Assembly (NCBI GenBank): GCA_031291095.1
Contig: JARLJR010000140.1
Location: 1-52,849, forward strand
Reading direction: 5' to 3'
DNA length: 52,849 nt
Origin: Legionella sp.
GTDB taxonomy: Bacteria; Pseudomonadota; Gammaproteobacteria; Legionellales; Legionellaceae
The notes beneath the pieces were generated by a model. It did not search any database, was not told the origin of the DNA, and saw only the letters and a list, made by a program, of their open reading frames with translations. Numbering within the stretch: the stretch's first letter is position 1; each line of letters starts with the position of its first letter. The position numbers were made by a program, and so were the translations under genes. Below are positions 36,678 to 46,465 of the stretch, piece after piece.

Positions 36678-38144
36678 TTATTTTTTCCAGGGACGCCAAT
36701 CTATTTGGGCCAGTATTTGTCCAACAAAGGACTGGAAACGAGAGCGCCAGTTTAGCCGGCCCAGTATGCGTCCAATAAAGGAATAGAAACGAGAGCGTAA
36801 CATTCGTGGATGCCAAAAACCTTGTGCCCAACGCGGAAGAAACCATATATCAAAAAAGAAAAATCGTGCTACTACAAAAAAGCCCAATATACCCAGTAGA
36901 ATGAAACGAACTAACGTGGTGGACAACCGATAACCCTTGCTAGCAGTTTTTAAAAAGCCTTGATACAACTGATGAAGATCCTTAACGGTTGATGCGAGAG
37001 TAAATCGTTCCAGCATCCATTTGCGCCCTGCTTTTCCTAATAAACGGGCAGTCTCAGGATCACGAACTAATCGTAAAATTCCAGCTGCGAGATCCGCGGG
37101 ATCGGCAACATTCACTTGTACACCAGTCTTGCCATCAAGAACTGTATCAACTAATCCGCCTACTTTAGTTACCACGGTGGGGCATTCCATTAAAAGCGCC
37201 TCGATTGTACCGCCTAAATTTTCATTTAATGACGCTTGAACAGAAACATTGAGATCGCGATAGATTCGAGGAACATCAGTTCTATGCCCCGTAAAAATGA
37301 TATTTTCTTCTAATCCGAGCTCAGCGACTAATGATTGCATCGACTTCCTTACTTCTTCTCCCATTTCTCCCCAGCCGCTTCCAATTAAAAGAAATTTTGC
37401 ATTAGGAAACTCCCGAAGTACGATGGGCGCTGCTCGAATTAAATCTTCATGGCCTTTAATTGCCTTTCCATGGAGGTATTCTGGAGTCCACCGGTTTGCT
37501 CCCAACTTGGGATAAAAGTAAGCGACCATACCAATTAATGGCGTGTCTCCCGGCCAACCAAATTCTTCCCGTAAACCCGCAGGTAATGTTTTATCAGGAT
37601 TAAAAAATTGCTCATCAGGGCCATAATAAACTACGGCTAAGCGATCCTTGGGTACCCCCATTTTCAGATAAAGCTGCCGAGAATATTCACAAGAAGGAAT
37701 GATTGCAGTATCCATCCAGGCTGTGGCCTTATCTACCCAGCGTGGTGTATGGGCTTCTAAATGAAATGGGCCGGCAATCATGGAAAAACGGATTGGCACA
37801 TCAGCAAGCCAGCCGGCGATACGCCCAATAACCATTGAGGGGAATAGATGCGTTTGGACTACATCAAATCTGTTTTTACGTAAAAATTGGACTAATTTTA
37901 GAATTTTACCTGGTAAATGAAAAATATCAGCGGGTCGCATAAAATCAAAATCAGCAGAATGAACTGGAATCGCCTCTGCTTTGAAACGGTCGACCAATGT
38001 TCCGGAGTCTCCACTCAATACTACTGAAACGTCACAATCATAAATAGTACGTAACTCGCGCAATTGTTCAAAAGCCCAAGTACCGCCTTCAGTTGTTGAA
38101 AGTATGTAACAGATTTTTAGTTTCGGCATGCTGTAATTATCCAT
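36678..38144 (-). CDS. GT4 family glycosyltransferase
   Basis: Residues 1-170 are the acceptor domain and 190-390 the nucleotide-sugar domain: LIGMVAYFYPK, KFLLIGSGWGE, VSVQASLNENLGGTIEALLM (the E-x7-E-like motif) and CPTVVTKVGGLVD. The last 100 residues are basic with one hydrophobic segment (LVRFILLGILGFFVVARFFF) and a tandem 17-residue repeat. The DNA looks more GC-rich than its neighbours, so separate acquisition is likely. It should add a sugar on the cytoplasmic side. Confidence 0.88.
   Translation of the reverse strand: MDNYSMPKLKICYILSTTEGGTWAFEQLRELRTIYDCDVSVVLSGDSGTLVDRFKAEAIPVHSADFDFMRPADIFHLPGKILKLVQFLRKNRFDVVQTHLFPSMVIGRIAGWLADVPIRFSMIAGPFHLEAHTPRWVDKATAWMDTAIIPSCEYSRQLYLKMGVPKDRLAVVYYGPDEQFFNPDKTLPAGLREEFGWPGDTPLIGMVAYFYPKLGANRWTPEYLHGKAIKGHEDLIRAAPIVLREFPNAKFLLIGSGWGEMGEEVRKSMQSLVAELGLEENIIFTGHRTDVPRIYRDLNVSVQASLNENLGGTIEALLMECPTVVTKVGGLVDTVLDGKTGVQVNVADPADLAAGILRLVRDPETARLLGKAGRKWMLERFTLASTVKDLHQLYQGFLKTASKGYRLSTTLVRFILLGILGFFVVARFFFFDIWFLPRWAQGFWHPRMLRSRFYSFIGRILGRLNWRSRFQSFVGQILAQIDWRPWKK
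36696..36797 (-). repeat. Tandem 51-bp repeat in the glycosyltransferase C-terminus
   Basis: Two adjacent units (36747-36797 and 36696-36746) encode RSRFYSFIGRILGRLNW and RSRFQSFVGQILAQIDW, a basic amphipathic helix repeated twice. Confidence 0.8.
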
Positions 38145-38426
38145 AGTGTACGTGCAAACAAGGGGAGAACCCGCGAGGCACTGCTATTTTGGGGATAGAT
38201 TCCCGCCTGCGCGGAGATGACAAATCCTTAACTTAATGGCAGTGAGCCCGATGGGGGGGTATTAGCTCATAAAACCTTTATTCTTGTAAAGAGTTTTTCC
38301 GGCGATGTCTTTGATGAGTTTTTTTGCGTTGCTATTTATGTGGCCGTCTATTATTTATAAAAAATTATATAGCTACCTTATTGGCACGAATATATAATTC
38401 TCGGACATATGAATGGAGGGGATCCA

Positions 38427-39020
38427 TTGATTAAGCGTATTTTTGATATTGTCATTGCTTGCATAGTACTCATCGTATTGTCGCCCATCATTTTTTTAGT
38501 CGCCTTGTTAGTTCGCTGGAACTTGGGAAGCCCTATTTTTTTTCGTCAAAATCGCCCTGGATTGCATGGGACAATTTTCCAGATGATTAAGTTTAGAACC
38601 ATGCTGGAGATAACGGATAGCAAGGGTGAAGTAATGGGTGATGCCTCTCGTATTACCCAATTGGGTAAATTTTTACGCTCATTCAGTTTAGATGAGCTTC
38701 CTGAGCTATGGAATGTAATTAAGGGCGAGATGAGTATAGTGGGTCCCAGACCTTTATTAGTTGAATATCTTCCTCTCTATAACGAAACACAGAAGCGACG
38801 GCATGAAGTCAAACCGGGTATTACCGGTTTGACGCAAATCAATGGTCGTAATGCTTTAGCATGGAACGAGAAGTTTGATTTGGATGTTTGGTATGTAGAT
38901 AACCATTCTTTGTGGCTGGATGTGAAAATTTTACTTTTAACGGTTAAAAAAGTTTTGATACGAGAGGGCATTACGAGTGAAGGAAGCATGACCGCAGAGA
39001 AATTTGGTGGGAATGAATGA
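38427..39020 (+). CDS. PglC-like phosphoglycosyl transferase (monotopic)
   Basis: I prefer TTG 38427 because GGAGGGG lies 5 bases upstream; an in-frame ATG at 38409 has no such site and would put this purine run inside the gene. The product starts IKRIFDIVIACIVL with one re-entrant membrane helix. KFRTM, SLDELPELWNVIKGEMSIVGPRPLL (DE catalytic pair in LDELPEL) and KPGITGLTQINGR are diagnostic of small PglC-type enzymes. It transfers a sugar phosphate, diNAcBac-1-P in PglC, to undecaprenyl phosphate. It diverges from the other locus genes. Confidence 0.92.
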   Translation: MIKRIFDIVIACIVLIVLSPIIFLVALLVRWNLGSPIFFRQNRPGLHGTIFQMIKFRTMLEITDSKGEVMGDASRITQLGKFLRSFSLDELPELWNVIKGEMSIVGPRPLLVEYLPLYNETQKRRHEVKPGITGLTQINGRNALAWNEKFDLDVWYVDNHSLWLDVKILLLTVKKVLIREGITSEGSMTAEKFGGNE

Positions 39021-39190
39021 ATAGAGTTGTCGATAGTTCTAATATAATAGATAAACGTCCATCTAAAATAAAAAAATGCCGTCAGCAATGACGAAATTTA
39101 CATATCCCCAAGACCAGCTTTTCAATTAACCCTAAGTTTTACATGACAAACACTACTCTCGAATTACCGCGGCTTGGCTCTTTCCCTTCG

Positions 39191-40492
39191 CTATGCACAC
39201 GCCGTGGGAATTCGGCCATCTACGAAGTCTCTTTTATTGTATTCAAACTCTTCCCCAAGGAACATTGCCATGAATAAAATAAAAAAATAACCAGACCCAG
39301 AATAGAAGAGCAACGAATCGGATAAATTTCCTATCATAAAAGGCACGAGCATTGCACAAGCCATGAATTTCATCTTATGTAATCGCCAGCTTGCCTGAAG
39401 CAATGAGAAAAAAAAGTACGACAGTGCCGCAATACCTAATAGACCAAACTCGGCAGCTACCAACCAATATTGGCTATGTGGCTCTAATAATGTTTTCGTT
39501 TTCCAGATCGAGAACTCGACAGGTCTTTCTTTATCATAGTAATAAGCGAAACTTGCTGTACCATTCCCCAATATGGGGTGTTGGTTAAATAGTTGATGGG
39601 CATAATCATGAAATTGTAAGCGAATGCCTATATCCGTATCACGTTCATTATGTTGATACCCTTTAATTTGCCGGACCACATCATCAACGCGCATTTTCAT
39701 GACCGGGCTGATAAAATAACAGGTAGCAAACAAGGAACTAATCGCTATTATTCCTAATATTGCCTGGCGCCAAGTACATATCTGTAGCACCAAAACGAAC
39801 ATAAGTAATAAATAGATAATATAACCGGTACGACTCCCATTGATAAACAGAATCTGGTAAGTAAATAGCAGAGCGAGCAGTCCATACGCAATGCGCGCAT
39901 ATGTTTGTTGGCGAAAGCAAAATAAAAAGGATAAATATGCAGCAAAAGCAACCATATAACTAGTCATGATATGGTTACGAAAAATATTATCTGGAGTAGA
40001 GGCAAAAGATGATAAATAGCCTTGGAATTTAAGTATGGATAAGCCACAGGTAATGAGCATAGCCAATAAAAATGCATGGAAACAAAGTTGTCTTGTTGTG
40101 CTGTTTTGGAATCCAACTACCAGAATAGGTAAATAAAGTAATTTACTGTATTTCTCAACCACCAATTGCTGTTGAGAACTATTTGCGGGGCTCCATAAAC
40201 AAAAAATCAAGGCCATTCCAAACAGTAAAAAAGCCGCCTTACACCAGTGAGTAGAAAAAAGCCGCACAAAATCTGAGCGAAAACCGGGAGAAAAAATTAT
40301 GGTTCCCAGAGATAAGGTTAGGCAAATACTTTTTGCTGAAGAGCTCATAGGAAAGAATAGAAGAGTTCCAATTAAAAAAAACTGAGCCCAAGCTTCCATG
40401 GGAGCCTTCAGTGAAAATCTCATTAGCATTGCCAATTCATTATCTCCATTATTGGTAACTGATTCATGATGTAGTTCACAAAAAAAGTGCAT
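39191..40492 (-). CDS. O-antigen ligase/polymerase-like membrane protein
   Basis: The 433-residue protein has about ten hydrophobic segments. GIRLQFHDYAHQLFNQHPILG followed by GNGT, and the periplasmic LEPHSQYWLVAAEFGLLG, are typical of the WaaL/Wzy (O-antigen_lig) family. With an ABC-type exporter nearby, ligase is more likely than polymerase. The first Met is uncertain; a start at MLMRFSLK inside is possible. Confidence 0.85.
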   Translation of the reverse strand: MHFFCELHHESVTNNGDNELAMLMRFSLKAPMEAWAQFFLIGTLLFFPMSSSAKSICLTLSLGTIIFSPGFRSDFVRLFSTHWCKAAFLLFGMALIFCLWSPANSSQQQLVVEKYSKLLYLPILVVGFQNSTTRQLCFHAFLLAMLITCGLSILKFQGYLSSFASTPDNIFRNHIMTSYMVAFAAYLSFLFCFRQQTYARIAYGLLALLFTYQILFINGSRTGYIIYLLLMFVLVLQICTWRQAILGIIAISSLFATCYFISPVMKMRVDDVVRQIKGYQHNERDTDIGIRLQFHDYAHQLFNQHPILGNGTASFAYYYDKERPVEFSIWKTKTLLEPHSQYWLVAAEFGLLGIAALSYFFFSLLQASWRLHKMKFMACAMLVPFMIGNLSDSLLFYSGSGYFFILFMAMFLGEEFEYNKRDFVDGRIPTACA

Positions 40493-40631
40493 GATACTGC
40501 GATAAACGTATTTTTGGTAGGTAGCCGTCTTGCAAATAAGCCTTGAATTTTGAATTTAAAACGATAATCATGGGTTGGAGAAACAAACGGTCGCTTGCTT
40601 CCATAATATTTAAAAATGATAAGGATATCAC

Positions 40632-42053
40632 ATGCTATTCCTAGGATTAGGCAAACAAACCGCCTTAAGACGTACTTTAATTTCATTAGGTGCCTTGTTG
40701 GTATTCGTGGTAAATAAAACAACAGCAGCGGGCAGTGGGCTTTTTTTTAATGTTGCTGCGACCGGACCAGCATCTCAGGTGAGTATAACCCTATGTCTTA
40801 ATGGCAAAGGGCCATTATCGTGCCAAAACTATATGGTGTCCGCTTTAAACTTAAACATCAGCACGACAATACCCAATCATGTATATCCTGCAGCAGGTAT
40901 AAAGGTTAATACACCTGGCTACTCATTGAGCGGATGCATACCCTATAATAATGGATATTGTTTATTCTCAGTCAGCAATACCTCGCCTATAAAAATAGCG
41001 TTAACTAACACCGTGAATCAAACAACGTTGATAACAAATCATACCTCCTTAGCTCTCTCCGTTAAGTGCCCCCTAGGGACAACTGGTTGTGTCTATGTAA
41101 ATGAGGCATTAACAGGTCAATCAAGACAAATAACCGTTACTAACAATGGGCCAATGACCGCTACCAATCTGTCAGTTACCTCATCTGGACTACCATCCGG
41201 AACCGCCATCACCTCAACCTGCGGAACACTACAACCTGCGAGCTCGTGTAGCATAACCGTTACGCCCGGTAATGCGGCCAGTTCTGCGTGTACTACGGGT
41301 ACCGTTCCGACTGATGCCATCATCACGATAAGGGGCAGTAATACGAACGAAAGTAACGTTAAAATAGCAGTACTTAGTTATGGCTGTATTTATCAAGGAG
41401 GGTATGTGTATGCGATTGATGATACAACCATAAGCTCAGGCAGTATTGGGGGTAAAGTTACCGCCCTTAATGACCAGGTTTCGCCAGGGGTAGGCATCCT
41501 CTGGAGTGCAGATAGTTCCGGTAATTATGATGATGGCGTAAGTATTTGGGGGATTGATGAGGAGTCAACCACTAATACACCAAGCCCAAATGCAAGCTCT
41601 AGCCCACCCGCGACATTATATCCCGGGCAATCCAATTGCAATGGCAAAACAGATGGCTCTTGCAATACCAATAACATTTATATTTATTACAGTACTTTCG
41701 CCACGTCCATCCCTCCCTTATCAAGTTATGCGGCAGGCCGTTGTAAACAAGTGATTAATGGGTATTCAGATTGGTATTTACCTTCCATTTGCGACATGGG
41801 CCCGGATTCCGGAGCTATGATTTGCCCATTTCCATCGTTACAAAACATGGTTGATAATCTGCCTATGCTCATCGATAACTGCAGCGGCTCGAAGTGCTTA
41901 GCTGGAGATCATTGGAGTTCTACGGAACAAGCAGGCAACCCGAGTGACAATGCTTGGTCCGAATGCTTTGCTTCTGGAGGTAATAGTGAGCAATGCATTG
42001 ATATTAAGAGCGAGCTTTTAGGCGTTCGGTGTTCTCGGACATTGACTTTTTAG
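40632..42053 (+). CDS. Secreted DUF1566-type protein
   Basis: A signal peptide (TLISLGALLVFVVNKTTAAG) leads a 473-residue protein. Residues about 130-250 form an immunoglobulin-like repeat domain with paired Cys. The C-terminal DUF1566-like domain contains YSDWYLPSICDMG, HWSSTEQAGNPSDNAW and LLGVRCSRTL. Similar domains occur in Legionella secreted proteins such as the collagen-like Lcl adhesin, but here the repeats are lacking. A role in surface adhesion is only an analogy. Confidence 0.8.
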   Translation: MLFLGLGKQTALRRTLISLGALLVFVVNKTTAAGSGLFFNVAATGPASQVSITLCLNGKGPLSCQNYMVSALNLNISTTIPNHVYPAAGIKVNTPGYSLSGCIPYNNGYCLFSVSNTSPIKIALTNTVNQTTLITNHTSLALSVKCPLGTTGCVYVNEALTGQSRQITVTNNGPMTATNLSVTSSGLPSGTAITSTCGTLQPASSCSITVTPGNAASSACTTGTVPTDAIITIRGSNTNESNVKIAVLSYGCIYQGGYVYAIDDTTISSGSIGGKVTALNDQVSPGVGILWSADSSGNYDDGVSIWGIDEESTTNTPSPNASSSPPATLYPGQSNCNGKTDGSCNTNNIYIYYSTFATSIPPLSSYAAGRCKQVINGYSDWYLPSICDMGPDSGAMICPFPSLQNMVDNLPMLIDNCSGSKCLAGDHWSSTEQAGNPSDNAWSECFASGGNSEQCIDIKSELLGVRCSRTLTF

Positions 42054-42231
42054 ATGCTAATTTAATTTGTTTATCACGTATCATCTATAGATCATGACTA
42101 GGTTAGGACCTTTGTGCTCAATGTTTGTCGAAGAAGAGTTCATATTCTACAATTATTTGTATAATTAATGTTCTAGGTGTTGGATATAAAAGAATTTATA
42201 TCTGATCTGTTCTATAGAGGATACACAGCAA

Positions 42232-45200
42232 ATGAAAAATGCAGAATGGCTTTTAAGTCTTGCAGAGGTGTATGGTATTACAGAAAAAAATAATTTAGCA
42301 CTTTATCAGGTACTTAAAGAAGCGATCCATAATATAGAAGATGAAGAAACACCTCAGAAGACTGCTCATGTAGTTCTTGAACAGTCGGGTATAACCCCCC
42401 AATCTTATCCTATGCTTTATGAAGCAGTTACTAAAACTGCAAGCGAGGCGAATGAGCTTGCGGCTGTTTTTAAGTTCCTACGAGAGGTGGGTGCAACACC
42501 CGAAAAAGATGAGAGGCTTTACCAGGGACTTATCAAAAAGTTACCTTATGTAAGTAAGTTTACTGCTGCATTTTTAGCACTTTCCAGTATTGGGGCAACG
42601 CCAGAAAAAAATGGGTCATTGTATCAATATGTCATTGATATGCCGCATCCATCTTATTATTCCAATGCCATGGCTACTGTATTTAAATTACTTTTAGATG
42701 CGGGAGTGTCGCTTGAAAAGGATGAGGCTTTTTATCAAACGATTATTTATAGGTCAGGCCGCGCTGATGAACTAGCTGCTGTATTTAAAGTGCTTTCGGT
42801 GTTGGGGGCGACATTCGAAGAGAATGAGGTAATTTATCGAGCAATTCTTGATGAATGTCGCTATGGGGATAAGCTAGCTATTGCTTTTCAGGTATTGGCC
42901 GCTGAGGGTGCCATGCTTAAACAGCATGAGTCACTTTATCTAGGTATTATTGAAAAGGCCGCTCATGCTGATGAAATGGTCACTGCATTTAAATCACTTT
43001 CAGATATCGGTGCCACTCTTGAAAAAAATAGTATGCTCTATCAAGAGGCAATTACATACCCTCATGGTGGCCATACCGCATCCCTTGCATTCGAGGCCGT
43101 GAAAAGCATAGGCGCTACACTCAAAAAGGATGAGGAGCTTTATCAAGCAGCTCTCCACTATGCAGCTCATGCCCATAGAATGAAAGAAATTTTTTTAGTG
43201 CTCGCAAGTGTCGGCGCAACATTGGAGCGACATTCAGCTCTTTACCAAGTAGCTATTGAAAATATATATTTTGCTGATGGTAAGCTGGTCATTGGTTTTT
43301 CATTACTGGCGCAGGCTGGGGCTACGTTAGAGCAACATGCGCTTCTCTATCAAGAAATTACTAAAAATATAGATCGGGTGGATGATGTTGCTGCGGTATT
43401 TAATGCACTTACTCATATTGGGGCAACGCTTGTCACTCATAGTACTTTATATAAATTAGCTATTTATCATTTAGAAAATGGCATTATCCCTTGCCTAAAT
43501 ATATTCTCCGAGCTTGGTTTGCATGCTTCTGATCCTACTCATACTAAAATAATGGAACAAATCCTTAAAACAATGAACCCTGACTCGACGCTTCTTTTAT
43601 GGCTGCAAACGTCTGGTTTTAAAGCACGCTCTCACCTCTACCTTTACAAGGCTTTATTTATAGATGGGGGGACTCTAATTTGTACTCCTTTTAATTTAGC
43701 AAGAGTGCAGAGCGCGCTGGATGAGTTTTTAAACGGGCGAAAAGTTTTAAATTGCGATGAAGACGGTTATCAAGCGCAAAGCGATGAAATAATAGCAGTA
43801 ATACAGAAGGCCACTGATGTAGAAGCGGAGATAACTCAAGGGCCTTTAAGCGCCTCTTCGGCAACGTTAACGCTTGAAATGCTTTTAAAGCAAATTGCCA
43901 ATACAGACGTAGATAAGCTAGACATGCGTTATGACGAATCATTTGGTTATTTATTGCAAGTTCAGGGACAGCCAGACATTTATATCAATGAATTGTTAAA
44001 ACTAGTTAATTTTGAGCATATTAGATTAACAGATGAAGATATTGCTAAATTAGGTAATATAATTAACCAAGTAGCCAATGGTTTTAGTCGACAAAAGATT
44101 TCCTCTGCCAATTCGGTTGTTAATCAATTACCCGAGGCAGTAAAAAGTGCACTAGGTTGTTACATTGGTGATGCGAAATATAAAAACATAAATCGTTTGT
44201 TTCGTGGTATACCACAAACTACTGAAGATCAGTACACCTGGATCAGTCCGGGAACAGGTAAAAATAACTTATTAGCTAATTTTCTTTGTGGATGCCTTGT
44301 TAATTGGGCGGCCGTTCAACTGCCCCGCCTGCAAATTCACTCTGAGGAAATTCTATTTCCGGAGTATCTTGTTATGGATAGAGGGGAGAATTTGAAGGAT
44401 GCTGAGCAGGATGGGTATTTGGGCGTTAGTGAGGCGCGGCAAGCCAATCCCATCCATACGTCTTCGGTTATGAGCGTGAGTATTTTACCAGCTGGCTCCC
44501 CTTTTTTTCATCATCATGATACGCAACGCATAACATTTGAAAGAGATAAAAATAGATCTGTTATTAATGAGGAAGAAGGGGAAGCTTTAATACCTCATGG
44601 TACAGTCCATCGTTTTATAAGAAATCCCGCAGGGGGCTTTTTCGCTCGTGAATTAAATAGTCCTGGCATTATTCCACTGGGGGGCTATTGGTCATCTATT
44701 GCTATTGCAGAAGCCTATAGGCATCATTTAAGTTTTGCCTATAAAGAGGCTTCAAATAGCATAACAATTGATGGAAAAACGGTGCAAAGACCTAATCATG
44801 GACTAGCGCATGAGTATCGCGTTATGGCTTACATTGATATCGTGATAAATTATTTTTCCCTCCATGCTAAAGATCCTGAATTTAGGCTGTTTTGCCAATG
44901 GATAACCTTTGAAGAACGAGAATGGTTACGTGTTGCTGCAGCATATAGTATTACTGGGCGAGAAAGTGAGATGGCAGCAGGAGAAAATCTAAAAAAATAT
45001 AATCAATTTAGGAATGCAAGTCATGAGCATATGATTTCATTTTTGCAGAATTTTCCTCCGAAAGTAGAAAATGAAGCGATGCGTGATCGTATGCTACATA
45101 TAGTACGCTGGATGGGAAATCCAATGTATGAAACGGATGCTGATAATAAACTAGCGATTAATCAACATGAGGATTTAGATGAGTGGTGTCATCGCAATTT

Positions 45201-45630
45201 TATTCATCGTATTTTAACAGTTTCACATAAATTGGATTTACCGAGGTGCTATGATCCTAATGACTTTGAAAAAGCAATGAGTCAATGTCGTGATCTTTCT
45301 CTCTGTAGCGAAAAACAACAAATAGATTATCTACAAATGATTGAATATGCCATTAACCTCATTCGAGCACATGGCAATGCACTTTGTATGCGAGTAGGAA
45401 ACGATGGCAGATTCGTACCTTATCAAGAAACATATCGGGCCCCTTTTGATAAGGTGAGTACTAATCTACGTCAACTTCGAGAAATGACAGATACCGTACC
45501 AAGGCTCAGCTTAACCGAAGCGTACCAATTTACTGATGATGAAGATGAGGAGCTCAAACAGAAAATCTTGACGATGTGTGGGATAGAACATCCAGAAAGA
45601 CCTCACAACGGGCTTGAATTAAATGATTAG
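42232..45630 (+). CDS. Giant effector candidate: 34-residue helical repeats plus SidE-like phosphodiesterase region
   Basis: This protein has 1,132 residues and no signal peptide. Residues about 50-430 hold some eleven units of about 34 residues built on GATLEKxxxLYQ and ADExAxAFKxL, a two-helix solenoid. Residues 430-700 link to a second region; RPNHGLAHEYRV (His856, His860), then AAYSITGRESEM and NASHEHMISFLQ, resemble the phosphodiesterase domain of the SidE and Dup effectors, which work on phosphoribosylated ubiquitin. No ADP-ribosyltransferase motif (R-SxE-ExE) was seen. The PDE match comes from memory of short motifs and is not aligned. The C-terminus is acidic. A smaller unknown gene follows by 91 bases. 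Confidence 0.6.
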   Translation: MKNAEWLLSLAEVYGITEKNNLALYQVLKEAIHNIEDEETPQKTAHVVLEQSGITPQSYPMLYEAVTKTASEANELAAVFKFLREVGATPEKDERLYQGLIKKLPYVSKFTAAFLALSSIGATPEKNGSLYQYVIDMPHPSYYSNAMATVFKLLLDAGVSLEKDEAFYQTIIYRSGRADELAAVFKVLSVLGATFEENEVIYRAILDECRYGDKLAIAFQVLAAEGAMLKQHESLYLGIIEKAAHADEMVTAFKSLSDIGATLEKNSMLYQEAITYPHGGHTASLAFEAVKSIGATLKKDEELYQAALHYAAHAHRMKEIFLVLASVGATLERHSALYQVAIENIYFADGKLVIGFSLLAQAGATLEQHALLYQEITKNIDRVDDVAAVFNALTHIGATLVTHSTLYKLAIYHLENGIIPCLNIFSELGLHASDPTHTKIMEQILKTMNPDSTLLLWLQTSGFKARSHLYLYKALFIDGGTLICTPFNLARVQSALDEFLNGRKVLNCDEDGYQAQSDEIIAVIQKATDVEAEITQGPLSASSATLTLEMLLKQIANTDVDKLDMRYDESFGYLLQVQGQPDIYINELLKLVNFEHIRLTDEDIAKLGNIINQVANGFSRQKISSANSVVNQLPEAVKSALGCYIGDAKYKNINRLFRGIPQTTEDQYTWISPGTGKNNLLANFLCGCLVNWAAVQLPRLQIHSEEILFPEYLVMDRGENLKDAEQDGYLGVSEARQANPIHTSSVMSVSILPAGSPFFHHHDTQRITFERDKNRSVINEEEGEALIPHGTVHRFIRNPAGGFFARELNSPGIIPLGGYWSSIAIAEAYRHHLSFAYKEASNSITIDGKTVQRPNHGLAHEYRVMAYIDIVINYFSLHAKDPEFRLFCQWITFEEREWLRVAAAYSITGRESEMAAGENLKKYNQFRNASHEHMISFLQNFPPKVENEAMRDRMLHIVRWMGNPMYETDADNKLAINQHEDLDEWCHRNFIHRILTVSHKLDLPRCYDPNDFEKAMSQCRDLSLCSEKQQIDYLQMIEYAINLIRAHGNALCMRVGNDGRFVPYQETYRAPFDKVSTNLRQLREMTDTVPRLSLTEAYQFTDDEDEELKQKILTMCGIEHPERPHNGLELND
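42377..43522 (+). repeat. About eleven coding repeats of about 34 codons
   Basis: Each unit begins with G-A/V-T-x-E-K and has LYQ nine to ten residues later, then A and F at fixed spacing. The units are diverged, so this is an old array. Confidence 0.75.
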
Positions 45631-45721
45631 CAGGTCGCGCGGGACATATCTGCCAAAATGTTTACATACAAATCATGTAAATTTAAAATGCATCTAATTT
45701 CGTTTTAAATGATATTTATAA

Positions 45722-46378
45722 ATGTATTCAAAACTCCAAGCAGTACCTTCGGACATTTTTTTTAAATCCAAGAATAGTGAAATTAATCAAAAAATACCCT
45801 CTAGAGATCCGGGTCAACTTAGCCAAATGCAGGGGTTACTTAATAGTCAGCGGATTCAATTATTATTTAATCATTATGATGTAGAGGTTTTGTTGCAAGA
45901 CGGTTGTTTGCGTGTCACCAATTTAAATTCACATGGTGCAATGCGAACCTGTGCCATGGTCCACTTTGCTTCATCAATTCCTGATTGGCTCCAAGAGACT
46001 CATAATAAAATTTATAATGGAGGCTCCATTGGCCAAACCATTAAAGATGATGGGTTCCCTTTAACCAAAAAAGATTCTTTTTTAGGTGTTACTGAATTAC
46101 CTGAATTTGCCAAATTAAAGATGAATACTGATGAAAACACGGCTGCTGTCCATATCTATCAGCTTGTTGTTAGCCATCCTGAAACCACAGAAACGGTAAT
46201 GTATTGTACTATTACTGAAGTTCATAGCCCTCAATATTTAACTATTGGTGATTTATTGTACTTAACCCCTGCTACAAGCCCTGTACCTTATGCAGTTACA
46301 GAAAAAGTACAACAATGTTTCGATGAGTTGAGTGGGTTGGATCAATTACTTAAACATGGGGTTAATGTTCCCAGATAA
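45722..46378 (+). CDS. Protein of unknown function, follows the repeat/PDE gene
   Basis: The 218-residue product has no signal peptide or membrane segment and no motif I recognise. It has a hydrophilic N-terminus and a beta-rich middle (AMVHFASSIPDWLQ, VHIYQLVVSHPETTE). Its gene follows the giant gene on the same strand and ends at a 17-bp hairpin. It may be a partner or a second effector; that is only positional. Confidence 0.55.
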   Translation: MYSKLQAVPSDIFFKSKNSEINQKIPSRDPGQLSQMQGLLNSQRIQLLFNHYDVEVLLQDGCLRVTNLNSHGAMRTCAMVHFASSIPDWLQETHNKIYNGGSIGQTIKDDGFPLTKKDSFLGVTELPEFAKLKMNTDENTAAVHIYQLVVSHPETTETVMYCTITEVHSPQYLTIGDLLYLTPATSPVPYAVTEKVQQCFDELSGLDQLLKHGVNVPR

Positions 46379-46421
46379 AAAGGAAAGATGGAACGATATC
46401 TGGGATTCTGAATATAGGGTA

Positions 46422-46459
46422 CACTAATGAAACTGAAACAATTTTCAGTTTCATTAGTG
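46422..46459. terminator. Perfect 17-bp hairpin between convergent genes
   Basis: CACTAATGAAACTGAAA and TTTCAGTTTCATTAGTG pair completely around CAAT. It lies between two converging genes and probably ends transcription from both. Confidence 0.75.
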
Positions 46460-46465
46460 ATAAAC

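Noticed and set aside
40423-40722. 99-residue minus-strand frame overlapping the ligase-like gene start and the DUF1566-like gene start
   Set aside because: It overlaps two better genes on both sides, and has no ribosome site or recognisable domain. A small upstream peptide cannot be fully excluded.
42232-43522. Ankyrin or TPR/PPR classification of the repeats
   Set aside because: The 34-residue period suits TPR-like solenoids, but the consensus (GATLEK...LYQ) does not match the TPR, PPR, Sel1 or ankyrin signatures I know.
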